Below, one piece after another: positions 11,201 through 21,700 of a stretch of 64,000 nt of DNA; the first letter of the stretch is position 1; the number at the start of each line of letters is the position of its first letter. The notes below the pieces were generated by a model that searched no databases, was not told where the DNA came from, and worked only from the letters and a program-made list of their open reading frames with translations. The position numbers were made by a program, and so were the translations under genes. Source of the DNA: Tenodera sinensis (taxonomy: Eukaryota > Arthropoda > Insecta > Mantodea > Mantidae); contig CM060961.1 of the NCBI GenBank assembly GCA_030765045.1, positions 138,376,064-138,440,063 of the forward strand. The letters run 5' to 3'.

Positions 11201-11902
11201 ACTGCAGAGCTTTATGCAATTTATCGAGCCGTTTTGTATGTTCGCCGTCGTAAATTAGGTGACTGCCTGATTTTGAGCGATTCCCTTAGTGCACTGCAGA
11301 GCCTTTGTCAGTTATACAACCCCCACCCTATTGTACAACGTATCCAGGATGCTCTCCATGTTTTATACGCTTCTGGTGTTGACGTGGTGTGTGCATGGAT
11401 TCCTGGTCACGTAGGTTTGCCGGGGAATGAAATGGCAGATTTAGCAGCAAAGACGGCAACTACAGAACCTAGTATTACCATCTCACGTGTTACTTCGGAA
11501 GACTTCGGGCTTGAAGTGCGAAGAGCCGTGCTGTCGTCCTGGCACGACGAGTGGTCAGCTCTCCGCGGTAACAAGCTTAGAGAAGTGAAAGAACTTCCGA
11601 TAAACTGGGTAACTTGCTGTCGCACATCTCGTCGCGAGGAGGTTAATCTGGCTAGATTAAGAATAGGGCACTGCAATTTTTCGCATGGTTACCTATTTAA
11701 AAGGGACCCTGCGCCTCTATGTCCGCTGTGTGACAACCTTTTGTCGGTTCGCCACGTGCTGCTAGAGTGTTGCTCTCTAGCGCACCTTCGGGATTCTCTG
11801 CAGCTTCCTGCCAGACTTGCAGGGGTCCTAGCGGACGACAAAACAGCCGTTGATAGAGTTCTTAGTTTTTTAGCGGAGCGCAATATTAATTTGAGGATTT
11901 AA
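8213..11902 (+). CDS. LINE-1 ORF2: endonuclease, reverse transcriptase, RNase H
   Basis: An uninterrupted frame to TAA at 11900-11902, about 1230 codons. The endonuclease start (LQWN, 8222) and QETKL (near 8311) come first, then GDFNAHHPLWG and SDHFP. Counting residues from 8273, RT motifs are GPDGIHV (about 429), FFDLEKAYDT (557), GVPQGSVLS (616) and the active site FVDDF (646). RNase H keeps all four acidic positions: YTDGSK (944), TAELYAI (977), LSDSLSALQ (1001), GNEMADLA (1052). A Cys/His motif CPLCDN...VRHVLLEC follows near 1150. The protein nicks the target and primes cDNA synthesis there. No in-frame ATG precedes the endonuclease start: the ATG overlapping the ORF1 stop (8167-8171, TAATG) is in another frame, so either a small indel or a non-standard start is involved. 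Confidence 0.9.
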   Translation: MTILQWNVCGIRTQRPELELLPKENEPLVACLQETKLRPHDAFHLRRYTPIRCDVTPEEGVPAHGGAMMLVRDEVYMQTLPLHSDIQSVAVWIKLPNIHFTICNVYLPPSHDFSHIDLEDLVSQLPTPFLLVGDFNAHHPLWGSSRACARGTLIADFLDSHNLALLNTGEPTFISDSHSSFSHHDLAVFSPQLAVSLQWNVISDLHSSDHFPCLISLLTQHTFSTRIPRWRLDHANWNLYTQLAVFSYNEHDSVNNLEQHLTETILSAAEQSIPRSTTHPRRFPVPWWTEECRNAIRARRRALRVFQRHPTLENLIEYKKMRARSRQVIKDSKKLSWSKFVASFNRHTPSSVVRDRLRRVAAKTTQIPIAGLKTATGAVVDSLEVANTFGSVFAQVSSSENYSPAFLPIKTQVESQGFSFGSRNVEDYNRLFNMAELEHSLKSLRCSVPGPDGIHVQMLQQLSPEGKAFLLEVYNRVWVDSLLPENWWEATVIPILKAGTDRYLPSSYRPISLTSCVCKVMERMINGRLVWWLESRNLLTNIQCGFRRHRSTVDHLVSISTQIMDGFMKNCQTVGIFFDLEKAYDTCWRAGILRSLYAWNIRGRLPLFIQEFMKDRFFRVRVGSVFSNSFVQEEGVPQGSVLSVTLFAIAINSIWKCVPPGVSSRLFVDDFAVYYTSQRTAFLQRHLQQCLDNLREWSVKNGFRFSTEKSICVNFWRCRRRLPPSLHFGPDLLPFAEETRFLGLILDRKLSWSSHIAQLRARCDRSLNIMRVLNGKSWGADRTILLRIYRALVRSKLDYGCIVYSSARPSVLRRLDVVHNTGIRIATAAFPTSPVVSLYAESAELPLQYWREILLANYGCALRCMPKHPAFASFFTTTLRERYRNSTLSPKPAGFRFQDLLVKLGVELPGMFTKGERLYPPWLSGTPHVDLGMTVHQKSTMPISSIRTCFLEFLSGYTDRRYIYTDGSKGTNGVGCAYVYGTEPYTFCFPNSTSNVTAELYAIYRAVLYVRRRKLGDCLILSDSLSALQSLCQLYNPHPIVQRIQDALHVLYASGVDVVCAWIPGHVGLPGNEMADLAAKTATTEPSITISRVTSEDFGLEVRRAVLSSWHDEWSALRGNKLREVKELPINWVTCCRTSRREEVNLARLRIGHCNFSHGYLFKRDPAPLCPLCDNLLSVRHVLLECCSLAHLRDSLQLPARLAGVLADDKTAVDRVLSFLAERNINLRI

Positions 11903-12108
11903 AATTTTAAATTATCTGTTTCTGATTTTGGACATATTTATCACCTTGTTTCATATCTGGCTATTGCCACTGCTTTTTACCTTTGTATATTTTTCTTGTT
12001 GCTAGTATTTTTATTTTTTGAGTGAAATTTATATCTGGCTATTGCCATGAATCTTTTAAGGGCGCTGATGACCTAGAAGTTGAGAGCCCTTAAACCAAAT
12101 CAAATCAA
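11903..12108 (+). other. LINE-1 3' UTR and simple-repeat tail
   Basis: Non-coding 3' region ending AAACCAAATCAAATC. The hairpin-prone part GGGCGCTGATGACC...GAGAGCCCTTAAACC is also at the 3' end of the minus copy near 18760-18830, where the tail is (CCAAA)n. In LINEs this region is recognised by the RT; here that is inferred. Confidence 0.75.
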
Positions 12109-12120
12109 AAGAGACATTTT
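12109..12120 (+). repeat. Target-site duplication of LINE-1, right copy
   Basis: AAGAGACATTTT, identical to 6262-6273. Confidence 0.9.
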
Positions 12121-12486
12121 AATAGAGAGAAACAAAGTACCAAGATATCAATACTATAGGAGGGAAATTATTTGTAATTCAATGACGTCAGTGTATCATT
12201 ACATTTTTCAATCATTAGTGCCAATCTGCTTAAATTACTTAGTACCGCAAAAATACACCTACTACACATATGATAGTGCTTAAATTAGTGCTCAAAGTGA
12301 AGATGCGGAATTTTGATGAAGTTGTTAAAACAGAGTGGAAAAGAACAATGTGCACACCTCATTAAAGGTGCATTATCACATTCCATATCACTTTCTCATT
12401 CACGCAGCCCAATATCAAAACCCACACTAATTATATTTGCAAATTATGATATGGTGTATGGGAATGTATGGTAAATGATGATATGT

Positions 12487-12526
12487 CGTTTTAATGAGCT
12501 TCCGAGTGTTCGAGGTCAAAGGTGTT
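12487..12526 (-). repeat. Inverted repeat, right arm
   Basis: Partner of 6148-6186; reverse complement contains CCTTTGACCTCGAACACTCG. See that entry. Confidence 0.6.
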
Positions 12527-12890
12527 CCTTTGTAAGTTGATTTGTCACCCTTTCTCTCACAATGTTAGCTGGTATTTGGTCTCTGAAACTTGTTCTATTG
12601 TCTTAATAGCCTCGGACATTTTTAATGCAGATGACTGTAAATATGTTATTGCAGTTACTATATTAATGAAATTCTTCTAAATATATGAAATATCTTCAAA
12701 TAAGGGTAGTGCAATTGTTTGCTTCACTGCATGTATTGTGACATTTTTCTGCACGTTAAATACACTTATGTTTACAATGTCGTAATATTGAGCATAGCAT
12801 ACTACAGCCTATAGCCATGGCCCCGCCGAGTTATATTTGGTTGTGGAGGCAAGGGAATTCCAGGTACCATCTTTATTTATTTTTGAATGT
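12524..12890 (-). pseudogene. hAT transposase relic (hAT-3), split by LINE-1
   Basis: The reverse complement is clearly similar over more than 300 bp to the coding part of the complete hAT at 39400-40476, including the block for PGIPLPPQP and the adjacent RWGTWL region (12838-12890). The reading is full of stops. With the CAGGG end at 5896-6147 it forms one decayed hAT insertion, later entered by LINE-1 and possibly by the inverted-repeat element at 6148/12526. Past 12890 the similarity stops. Confidence 0.6.
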
Positions 12891-12894
12891 TCTT

Positions 12895-13035
12895 TTATTA
12901 TTAGTCACGCGCGATGCAACCTGACCTTGAGCGCCTTTGTTTGCTCGCCAGACTGATACGTGGTCTGAAGTAGCCTAGCCTCAACCGTCTTTTGTTGTGC
13001 GCCACGCTCGGCGTCACAATATTGAGTGGTTTTGT
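12895..13035 (-). repeat. Repeat with TGTGACGCC end
   Basis: Reverse complement from 13023: AATATTGTGACGCCGAGCG, then GCGAGCAAACAAAG and AGGTCAGGTTGCATCGCG. It aligns over about 110 bp with 49159-49270 (AATATTGTGACGCCGGGCG, GCGAACAAACAAAG, AGGTCAGGTTACCTCGC). The ends at 51060 and 3535 are similar. It is probably the terminus of a transposon family whose other parts I could not identify. Confidence 0.6.
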
Positions 13036-14415
13036 TTAATTCTGAGAATTTTTATTATAGACTATAGCCGCAAACGCACCTAAAACCCATGAGATAATGC
13101 CCGTAATTTTTCCTGCACGTAATTTAAAACATTTTAATTCTCGGAGCGAAAAAAGAACTCTGTAAAAGTGAGAAAGTTTCCACTCCCTCTAAAGAGCGGG
13201 TGGCTTGATATCTGACAAATGAAGAGAGTAGGACAAACAATTAATTATAGTGTTCTGGGTCATCCCTGCTCCTCCCTTGATGAGTTTTTGGGCTTCACGC
13301 AGAGCTTGAAATAACCCTTACATTTAATTTCTGGATTCACTGGCACAATATAGAGTTTCCTCTGGCTTTGAAAACAGAGAGATGTTAGTCACGTAGAAAT
13401 GCTAAGAGTCAAGAGTGAAATAAAAGTGTGCTTTCCGGAAATTGTTCTTATGAGACTAGACTAGATCTGTATTGCGGTTCACGCATGGCGAGTTTGTACC
13501 TTTCTTCCTTCCTTCCAAGAAATGTATTCCAGGATGTTAAATGTTGAGAAGACGTAGTAGAAAATTAAATTAAAGTTAGGTGCTGCCAATTCCCATGGCA
13601 TATCAGAGTGAGTGAATAGGAGCATGTTCTAGGAATAAGTCAAAAGACTGCAGTAAATACAAATGCAAAGAGAAATTAGCAGCCAGAATATTAATAATGT
13701 AGTATGAGAGGTCCTAGATTTTAAAACAAAACAAATGAATTAATTTTGATCAATGCAAATTATTGCATAGGACAAAAAGGCTATTTCAAAATAACAAATT
13801 TATATTAAAACAAATTATCTATACGGTGAAGCTGTAAGGGTATTTATCGGTATTTAAATGAAACTGAAGTACAAAATGGAAGATAAAGATAAAGACGCAC
13901 ATCAGAGCATTTGCTTGCAAGCAAAAGGAAAAAGCAAAAGCTTTGACTTCAGACTGCATGAATAATCTTTACCTTTTACTTCTATGAAGAAAGCGAAGGC
14001 CTCTAGTGATCAGCTTCGTCTTCATTGTTAGCAACCTGTGTCGAGCGTGGGTATCCGATTTAATTGTTTTGTTGGTCTTCATGTTTTTATTGCTTTATTT
14101 GTTATAAAAAAGCACAGTGCGCGTATCTATGAACACACATTGTGCAGAAAGTACAATGATGGTTTTAGTAATGACTGTAGAAATATATCGTGAGTCTTAG
14201 AAACATGTCAACTTCTCGAACAAAAAGGAGGGAAAGAAGCAATTCTAAAAGACACGCTTATTTGAGAGTTTTTTAAGCATTAACTGTAACAAACTAGTTT
14301 CTAAGAAAATAGGCAAAAGCGGATAACATGTAGGACACATTGAAAAATAAAAACCATCTCTTTAGCTGACCAAAACAAAGCTCTATTGCGAGCCTCTCTC
14401 TCTCTCTCTCTGTTC
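13036..14415. other. No gene recognised
   Basis: AT-rich DNA without supported ORFs or matches to the other repeat families in this window. Confidence 0.4.
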
Positions 14416-14416
14416 A

Positions 14417-14670
14417 AAAGGTTGTTAAATGATTTGTGACTGTCCTCTATTGGATTACGATAAGGTGTCACCAGCCAGGTGGTAGACTATATCTTCCGTC
14501 GCCGATCTGCCGACATTTTGTCCCCCAGGAGTTCTTTTACATGACAGTAAATCTACTGACATGGAGCTGTCGTTTTTAAACATAGTTAAAAACCATCGGT
14601 CCGGACTGGATTTGAAATCCCGACCTTCGGATCAGTAGGTCAGCGTCTAACCAACTGAGCCACCCAGAAT
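14417..14670 (-). mobile_element. SINE-A, diverged copy, minus
   Basis: Read on the minus strand: a tRNA-like head (TGGGTGGCTCAGTTGGTTAG, then a decayed B box around GGGATTTCAAATCC), then the body GACAGCTCCATGTCAGTAGA and AAAAGAACTCCTGGGGGAC. The 3' half (14417-14502) is poorly conserved. Other copies: 26370-26590, 43405-43630, 46622-47095 and 52694-52920. Confidence 0.75.
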
Positions 14671-16470
14671 TGGTGAATCTACAACTAACTGTACTTCACA
14701 TTTTAGAACTAGTTGGTTCGGGAAAGATATCAGAGTTATCTTTAACCGAAAACAGGGCTTCAAGCTTCAGCGTCTTCCCTCGTTTCGTCACCACAAGATA
14801 AAGATTTTGCTTTACATTTTATCCACAAATCCCGAAGCATAAATTCTTTTTCTTCGCTTTATTGAATCCTGGAAAACTTGCATCCTCAGTAATAATGACA
14901 AATCTTATTTGGAGCTATTAGTGACAAATGATGCAAGCTGATAACAATGATAAAGAAGAGCATCTAATTTATGTTATGAGGGAGCTTGATTAATAATAAT
15001 AATAAAATAGTAATAATAACAATAATAATTATCGAGTGAGATGGTAAAATGTTTGGAAAATTACCTACAAAGTCACTCTAATATTTTTAAAAATGACATA
15101 ATGATTGCAAAAATAATATAAAACTGAGGTTTATTTAATTTATTAAAATTGATGCACAGCAAGTTAGAAATTACATACATTGTTACACGAATATAGCAAC
15201 TGCAAAAGTGCAAAAGTGGCCATTAAAATCATATGGGATAGTTTAGAAAATGAATTCAAAATATCATTTGTTGCATGTTCTTGTTTGAAAAATCTGAAAA
15301 TAAAAGTAAGAAAATTGTTTTTCATGCATGTCTTAGAAAAATGTAGCATTTATGGCTTCGAGTTCCCAGGTCTTGAAAATTCGTTTCGAATGAAAAGGAC
15401 ACAGGAAACTGACTGCAGACAAGTATTAACCCAATAAAGGGAATACTGACCGGTCTCCTTCCTAGTTTGGAACATAAATTCATAGTAATTATACTCGCTC
15501 CCCTAAAATAGCTACTGCTCCACCTACAAACAACCCTTTCCTCATTAGTCATTAAATAGGAATGACTTTTTGAATGGTGGTAAAGGATATACAGAGTTAG
15601 TCTTATTACTCACATGAATAGTGAGATTTCTGTTTGAAAGGATGTCCTTGTGTAAATGTCAGTAATATAAAACATTTGTATAGTCAATGCAAATGCCAGA
15701 AATAACTAAATAAAGACGCAAAGGGCAAGGAAACAGCAAAATAATTACTAGTACAATACGAAAAATCCATAAAATGGCACAAGATGACCACAAATGATGT
15801 AATAAATGTAAATGTTCATATCTTGAAACCCATGATAAAGATTTAGGATAAATTAGCAACAATTAAAAGATGACGTGAACAGAATTTGGGTGCTGTTTAT
15901 GAGATACTGTCCCTACATTCAAATGTAGTTATTCTTTGTCTATATTATTAACTATATATATGGTGAAATCGCTAAAGAAAATTAAATTTTCGTTATCTAC
16001 ATTACTGTAGGTATATTTTGAAAATACAAAGAGTAATTCTGAATTAAATTGCCCAAAATTAGTTTTACTCTGCTTTGAGTCCAAGAAATCCGAAGAATCT
16101 GTGCGAAATGAAGGCATTTCTCAACAAGGAAAACAGTAGGAGACATTATTGCTGGATGACCTGTGGCTTTATAACAGAATGGAATGCTATATCACAGGGA
16201 CTGTTGTGAACTGAAATTACATTCTTAGGTACCGCAGCCGGAGTGCCTTACAAGTGCTCGCTTGAATGACCTGAGCTACAGTTGAAAGCTTTATCGACTT
16301 CAGGAACACAGCAGGAAAACAACATACCAAAGTCAAAAGAAACTCAAATATATGCAGAATAAAATCAAATGGGATTTCATGTATGGTTAAGTACAGTTAC
16401 ATGAAATACTCTAACCTTCACCATTCACAAGTATCTCTTATTTGTTACATGACTCAATAACTAAATGACA
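14671..16470. other. No gene recognised
   Basis: AT-rich. An imperfect AAT-rich patch at about 14993-15035 is the only structure noticed. ORFs of 60-85 codons here have no recognisable motif. Confidence 0.4.
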
Positions 16471-16479
16471 ACTTGCGAA

Positions 16480-16690
16480 GGGTGACTTAGCACCTCGACC
16501 GAAAGGCAATCTTTTGTACCTATGACCCTGACGGGGCACCACCCGGGAGAATGCACGAGGCGAATGGATCCTAAGGGCGGCCGGGACGTTGCCACGACAG
16601 AGCAGGGGGCAGGGTCCCTACATTTTCCAATTTAGAAGCACTCCGGCGGAGGCTGGCTCAGCCCGGTTCCTTTCTCACCCCTTCGGGTTC
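16480..16690. other. GC-rich patch, unidentified
   Basis: About 210 bp that is strikingly GC-rich (for example CGGGGCACCACCCGGGAG, GGCGGCCGGGACG, CCGGCGGAGGCTGGCTCAGC) inside several kilobases of AT-rich DNA. I saw no tRNA head, ORF or match to the other repeats. It may be a fragment of a GC-rich retroelement. Confidence 0.4.
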
Positions 16691-17879
16691 ATACAATGGT
16701 ATTGTTGTTAAACATGGTTAGTTCTAAGTACTCAAGCTACATAGTTCCTTTCTTGTGAGAGTTTGTTTACTCCATTTAAGCTTTGATCCCATTCTTCTCT
16801 CACTGACATTTTGTAGTAGATATAAATGATCAATTTTCTTGTCAACTATCAGAGGTCGTCAAATGACATTTTAGAAGCATAAAAGCAACGCCTAAGTGCC
16901 GTTGTGAATCTACTTTGGTATTAATAAAATGTCTTTTTAGTAATAATTCCGGTACGTTTAAACATAAGAGAGAAAAACATAAATGAGAGAAAACCCCATC
17001 TTCCTTAGTCAACAAATTATTGTAAATACGTTATTCATCTTCATCCTAGGAAAATTCCAGTCTGATGCTTTAACTATATTCTGAAATAATATATCATGAA
17101 TTTAGCAGATTTAACAATGGTGAGATAGAACTTTCCATTTCCCCTCAAACAAATACACCGTTCTAATTTGCTGTAAGCGTCAAAAATATTTAGAACATTT
17201 CAAAATTCATTTCTGATTTTGATATTGTGAATAGTTAACATCACTAGCAAGAAGTTAACAACCTGGAAGGAAATTAATTTTCATCTTAAAAAGTAAAATC
17301 TTTTGAAGATTTTTCCCGGCACTTTTGCTCGTCAAAATGTTCCCCACAATACTGTTTTACTTCTGAATTTCTGTGCAAATTCCAAAAATAAAAACAAAGT
17401 TCAACTTTGTGTTTACCAGCGTTTTTGAGTCATTTTTTATCAACAATGAGGCTTAAAATTAGAATTTTGTAGGATAATTTTTAAGGCATTATTTTCCTAT
17501 AAAATAAAATAGCACAAACATGTAAAATTGTTGTGCGTCCTGATAGCCCGAGGAACCGGTATATAGTACTAAATTTATGTTTTAACCCCATACTTTAAAT
17601 TTAAAAACATTATTCATTACCTTTACGACTTTCTCTTCCTACTATTACGACCTTCTCATCCTACTATGGGTCGTTTCTATACAGTTAACTCAAAAAAGTC
17701 CTACGCAAACTTTCTATATACTTTATGTTAATCGAAATAAACCTTTGCAGAAAACTTCCATAAGGTGCAAGGCACATGAAGAAAACAGAATCGATAGTCA
17801 GATATCACTAAATAGCGACAGCACTCTAAGTTGGGAGATATCACAACAAAAGTTACTTAAATAAATTGTGAGGCTCCAA
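16691..17879. other. No gene recognised
   Basis: AT-rich spacer; nothing supported. Confidence 0.4.
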
Positions 17880-18230
17880 GCTCTCATTTTTGTGTACGTT
17901 GTCTATATCATTGTTTACTAGCCATACGAAATCACACATTTCTTTCAGAAAAAGAGGGCTTCTTACGTTATTCCCAAAAAATTCAAGATATACCTTTATT
18001 TACCATGAAAATATCTTAAGTATTACAAAATAAGAATCTCAATGTAAAAAAAATTCTATGTGTCGGCTGGGAGATATGTTTGAAAAACTTTTGTATCACA
18101 CTTTTGAAAAATGTGAACTTCCAAGTCTGGTAATTATCTTCCATTTAGTTTTTGAGTTATGATATTTACAAACACACTCATGACCTTTTTCTAAACACGC
18201 CTTTTTGTATTCAGTGAGCCTTAAAACATG
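17880..18230 (-). repeat. Repeat Z, old diverged copy, minus
   Basis: Blocks occur in the same order as the Z copy at 51175-52080: TTCAAGATATACCTTTATTT, GTCTGGTAATTATC with TTTTTGAGTTATGATATTTA, then CGCCTTTTTGTATTCAGTGA and GCCTTAAAACATG. The CA tract of the other copies is only ACAAACACACTC here. Confidence 0.55.
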
Positions 18231-18741
18231 TATTAACTGTGCAAAGAAAATTAGAACAGCTGAATTTTTTAATCCAAATTTAAACGTTCACCCAAATTGA
18301 CTGAAAACTGTGATGGAATCGTTCAAAATAATGCTATTAGCCAGCGAACTATTGACCTGCTAGCATGGCATTGCACAAATGACTATAAGATGGAACCCCG
18401 CGGAAGCTTTAAAGTACCAAGTGAAAATTGAGAAACTTTTGTCAGTATATGCAAATTCATAATTATATAGTACAATAAATTGGGCGGCAAATATAATTAA
18501 TTTTGCGACATCTATTTCCATACATTGTTTAATTAAAACGAGCTGACACATAGTGCATACATATTGATTTTAAACTGGGTTTGGCGGTCCATCATGTTTT
18601 ACATAGTTACTGCTACTGTGGTTGTTTGTTTATATTGTTTTTTATCCATAATGAAAGTCAATACCCTGATGTACACTGTTTTAATTATCCACGGGGCTTG
18701 CCCATGAAGGACATCTTCTAAACTAAACAGAAGATGTACCT

Positions 18742-18758
18742 AACTTACAACTCGTGGT
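18742..18758 (+). repeat. Target-site duplication of the LINE-1 minus copy, left
   Basis: AACTTACAACTCGTGGT; partner AACTAACAATTCGTGGT at 22273-22289. 15 of 17 bases match. Confidence 0.8.
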
Positions 18759-21700
18759 TTGGTTTGGTTTAAGGGCGCTGAACTTTTAGGTCATCGGCGC
18801 CCTTAAAAGATTCATGGCAATAGCCAGATATAAATTTCACTCAAAAAATAAAAATAGTAGCAACAAGAAAAATATACAAAAGTAAAAAGCAGTAGCAATA
18901 GCCAGATATGAAACAAGGTGATAAATATGCCCAAAAGCAGAAATAGATAATTAAAATTTTAAATCCTCAAATTGATATTGCACTCCGCTAAAAAATTAAA
19001 AACTCTATCAACAGCTGTTTTGTCTTCCGCTAAGACCTCTGCAAGTCTGGCAGACAGCTGCAGAGAATCACGAATGTGTGCTAGAGAGCAACACTCCAGC
19101 AGCACGTGGCGAACTGACAAACGGTTGTCACACAGCGGACATATAGGAGCAGGGTCCCTTTTAAATAGGTAACCATGCGAAAAATTGCAGTGTCCTATTC
19201 TTAATCGAGCCAGATTAACCTCCTCGCGACGAGATGTGCGACAGGAAGTTACCCAGTTTATCGGAAGTTCTTTCACTTCTCTAAGCTTATTACCGCGGAG
19301 AGCTGACCACTCGTCGTGCCAGGACGACAGCACCGCTCTCCGCACTTCAAGCCTAAAGTCTTCCGAAGTAATACGTGAGATGGTAATACTGGGTTCTGTA
19401 GTTGCCGTCTTTGCTACTACATCCGCCATTTCATTCCCCGGCAAACCTACGTGACCAGGTATCCATGCACACACCACGCCAACACCAGAAGCGTGTAAAA
19501 CATGGAGGGCATCCTGGATACGTTGTACAATAGGGTGGGGATTGTGCAACTGACAAAGGCTCTGCAGTGCACTAAGGGAATCGCTCAAAATCAGGCAGTC
19601 ACCTAATTTACGACGGCGAACATACAAAACGGCTCGATAAATTGCATAAAGCTCTGCAGTAAAAATGGAGCTGCAATTTGGAAAACCGAATGTATATGGT
19701 TCGGTTCCATAAACATAATCACATCCAACACCGTTGGTGCCCTTTGACCCATCGGTGTAAATATATCGACAGTCAGTGTAGCCTGACAAAAATTCTAAGA
19801 AACACGTGCGGATACTTCAAATAGGCATCGTGGACTTCTGGTGTACGGTCATCCCAAGATCTACATGGGACGTGCCAGATAGCCAAGGGGGGTAAAGCCT
19901 CTCGCCCTTGGTGAACATCCCAGGCAGTTCCACTCCAAGCTTCACTAGAAGGTCTTGGAAACGGAACCCCGCAGGCTTAGGACTAAGGGTGCTATTCCTA
20001 TATCGTTCTCTTAGCGTGGTGGTGAAAAATGAAGCGAACGCTGGGTGCTTAGGCATACATCTAAGCGCACAACTATAATTTGCCAAGAGAATCGCACGCC
20101 GTTATTGCAGAGGAGGTTCTGCGGACTCGGCGTAAAGGCTCACCACTGGACTTGTTGCAAAAGCTCCTGTTGCAATGCGGATGCCCGTATTATGGACCAC
20201 GTCTAATCTTCTCAGCACAGATGGTCGTGCTGACGAATAAACAATACACCTATAGTCTAGCTTGGATCGGACCAATGCGCGATATATTCGCAACAAAATT
20301 GTTCGATCCGCTCCCCACGATTTGCCATTCAGTACTCGCATGATATTTAGGGAACGGTCCCATCGTGCTCTTAGCTGTGCAATATGCGACGACCAACTAA
20401 GCTTCCTGTCCAGGATCAAACCCAGGAAGCGCGTCTCTTCTGCGAAAGGAAGTAAATCTGGACCGAAGCGGAGAGAAGGTGGTAATCGTCTCCTACGACG
20501 CCAGAAATTAACGCAGATTGACTTCTCAGTTGAGAAACGGAAGCCGTTTTTCACGCTCCATTCTCTAAGGTTGTCCAAACATTGCTGCAGGCGCCGTTGT
20601 AAGAACGCCGTGCGCTGAGAAGTGCAATAGACAGCGAAGTCGTCTACAAATAGGCATGACGAAACTCCAGGTGGAACACATTTCCAGATGGAGTTAATTG
20701 CTATAGCAAAGAGCGTGACACTTAGCACCGAACCCTGAGGTGCTCCCTCCTCCTGAACAAAAGAATTAGAAAAAACCGAGCCGACCCTTACTCGGAAAAA
20801 GCGAACTCCTGAATGAAAAGTGGTAGGCGTCCACGTATGTTCCAGGCATACAGGGAACGTGGAATCCCTGCTCACCAGCACGTATCATAAGCCTTCTCAA
20901 GATCGAAAAATATGCCAACGGTTTGACAGTTCTTCATAAAGCCGTCCATTATCTATGTCGATATTGACACAAGATGGGCAACAATTGAACGGTGTCGTCG
21001 AGAGCCACACTGGATGTTAGTCAGTAGGTTACGACTTTCTAACCACCATACCAATCGTCCATTGATCATGCGTTCCATCACCTTGCAAACGCAACTGGTG
21101 AGGGAAATAGGGCGATAGCTGGAGGGAAGATGACGGTCCTTTCCAGCCTTCAATATGGGAATAACGGTGGCCTCCCGCCAATTTTCTGGGAGTAAACTGG
21201 CAACCCAAACACGATTATAGACCTCGAGCAGGAATGCCTTACCTTCAGGAGAGAGCTGTTGTAACATTTGTACATGAATACCGTCCGGTCCTGGTGCTGA
21301 ACATCGCGAAGATTTCAGGGAATGTTCCAGCTCCGCCATGGTGAAAAGGCGATTGTAATCTTCTACGTTTCTAGAACGAAACGAGAAGCCTTGAGATTCC
21401 ACCTGAGTTTTAATTGGAAGGAACTCAGGGAAGTAGTTTTCCGAGCTAGACACTTGAGCGAAAGCACTGCCAAAGGTATTGGCCACTTCAAATGACTCAA
21501 CAACAGCTCCTGTGGCTGTTTTTAGTCCCGCTATTGGTAGTTGGGTCGTTTTAGCTGCAACACGCCTCAATCTATCCCACACAACCTAGGAAGGTGTGTG
21601 TCAGTTAAATGAAGCTACAAATTTGCTCCATGATGACTTTTTGCTATCCTTAATGACTTGTCTGGACCTGGTGTGCATTTTCTTGTATTCGATTAGGTTT

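Larger units (their letters stand above)
6274..12108 (+). mobile_element. Full-length non-LTR retrotransposon LINE-1 (jockey superfamily, RNase H-bearing)
   Basis: A 5835-bp element bounded by identical 12-bp target-site duplications. Order: 5' UTR (6274-6718), ORF1 with zinc knuckles (6725-8169, frameshifted), ORF2 with endonuclease, reverse transcriptase, RNase H and a C-terminal Cys/His motif (to 11902), and a short 3' UTR ending in the simple repeat AAATCAAATC. Endonuclease plus RNase H plus a short repeat tail points to the I/R1/LOA part of the jockey superfamily; the exact clade is uncertain. A second copy is at 18759-22272 on the minus strand, and the related LINE-2 at 29044-35255 shares the first 55 bp. 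Confidence 0.92.

Noticed and set aside
10243..11883. Minus-strand ORFs of 64-118 codons inside LINE-1 (mirrored at 18972-20618)
   Set aside because: Shadows of ORF2; they are shared by the second copy only because the sense strand is conserved.
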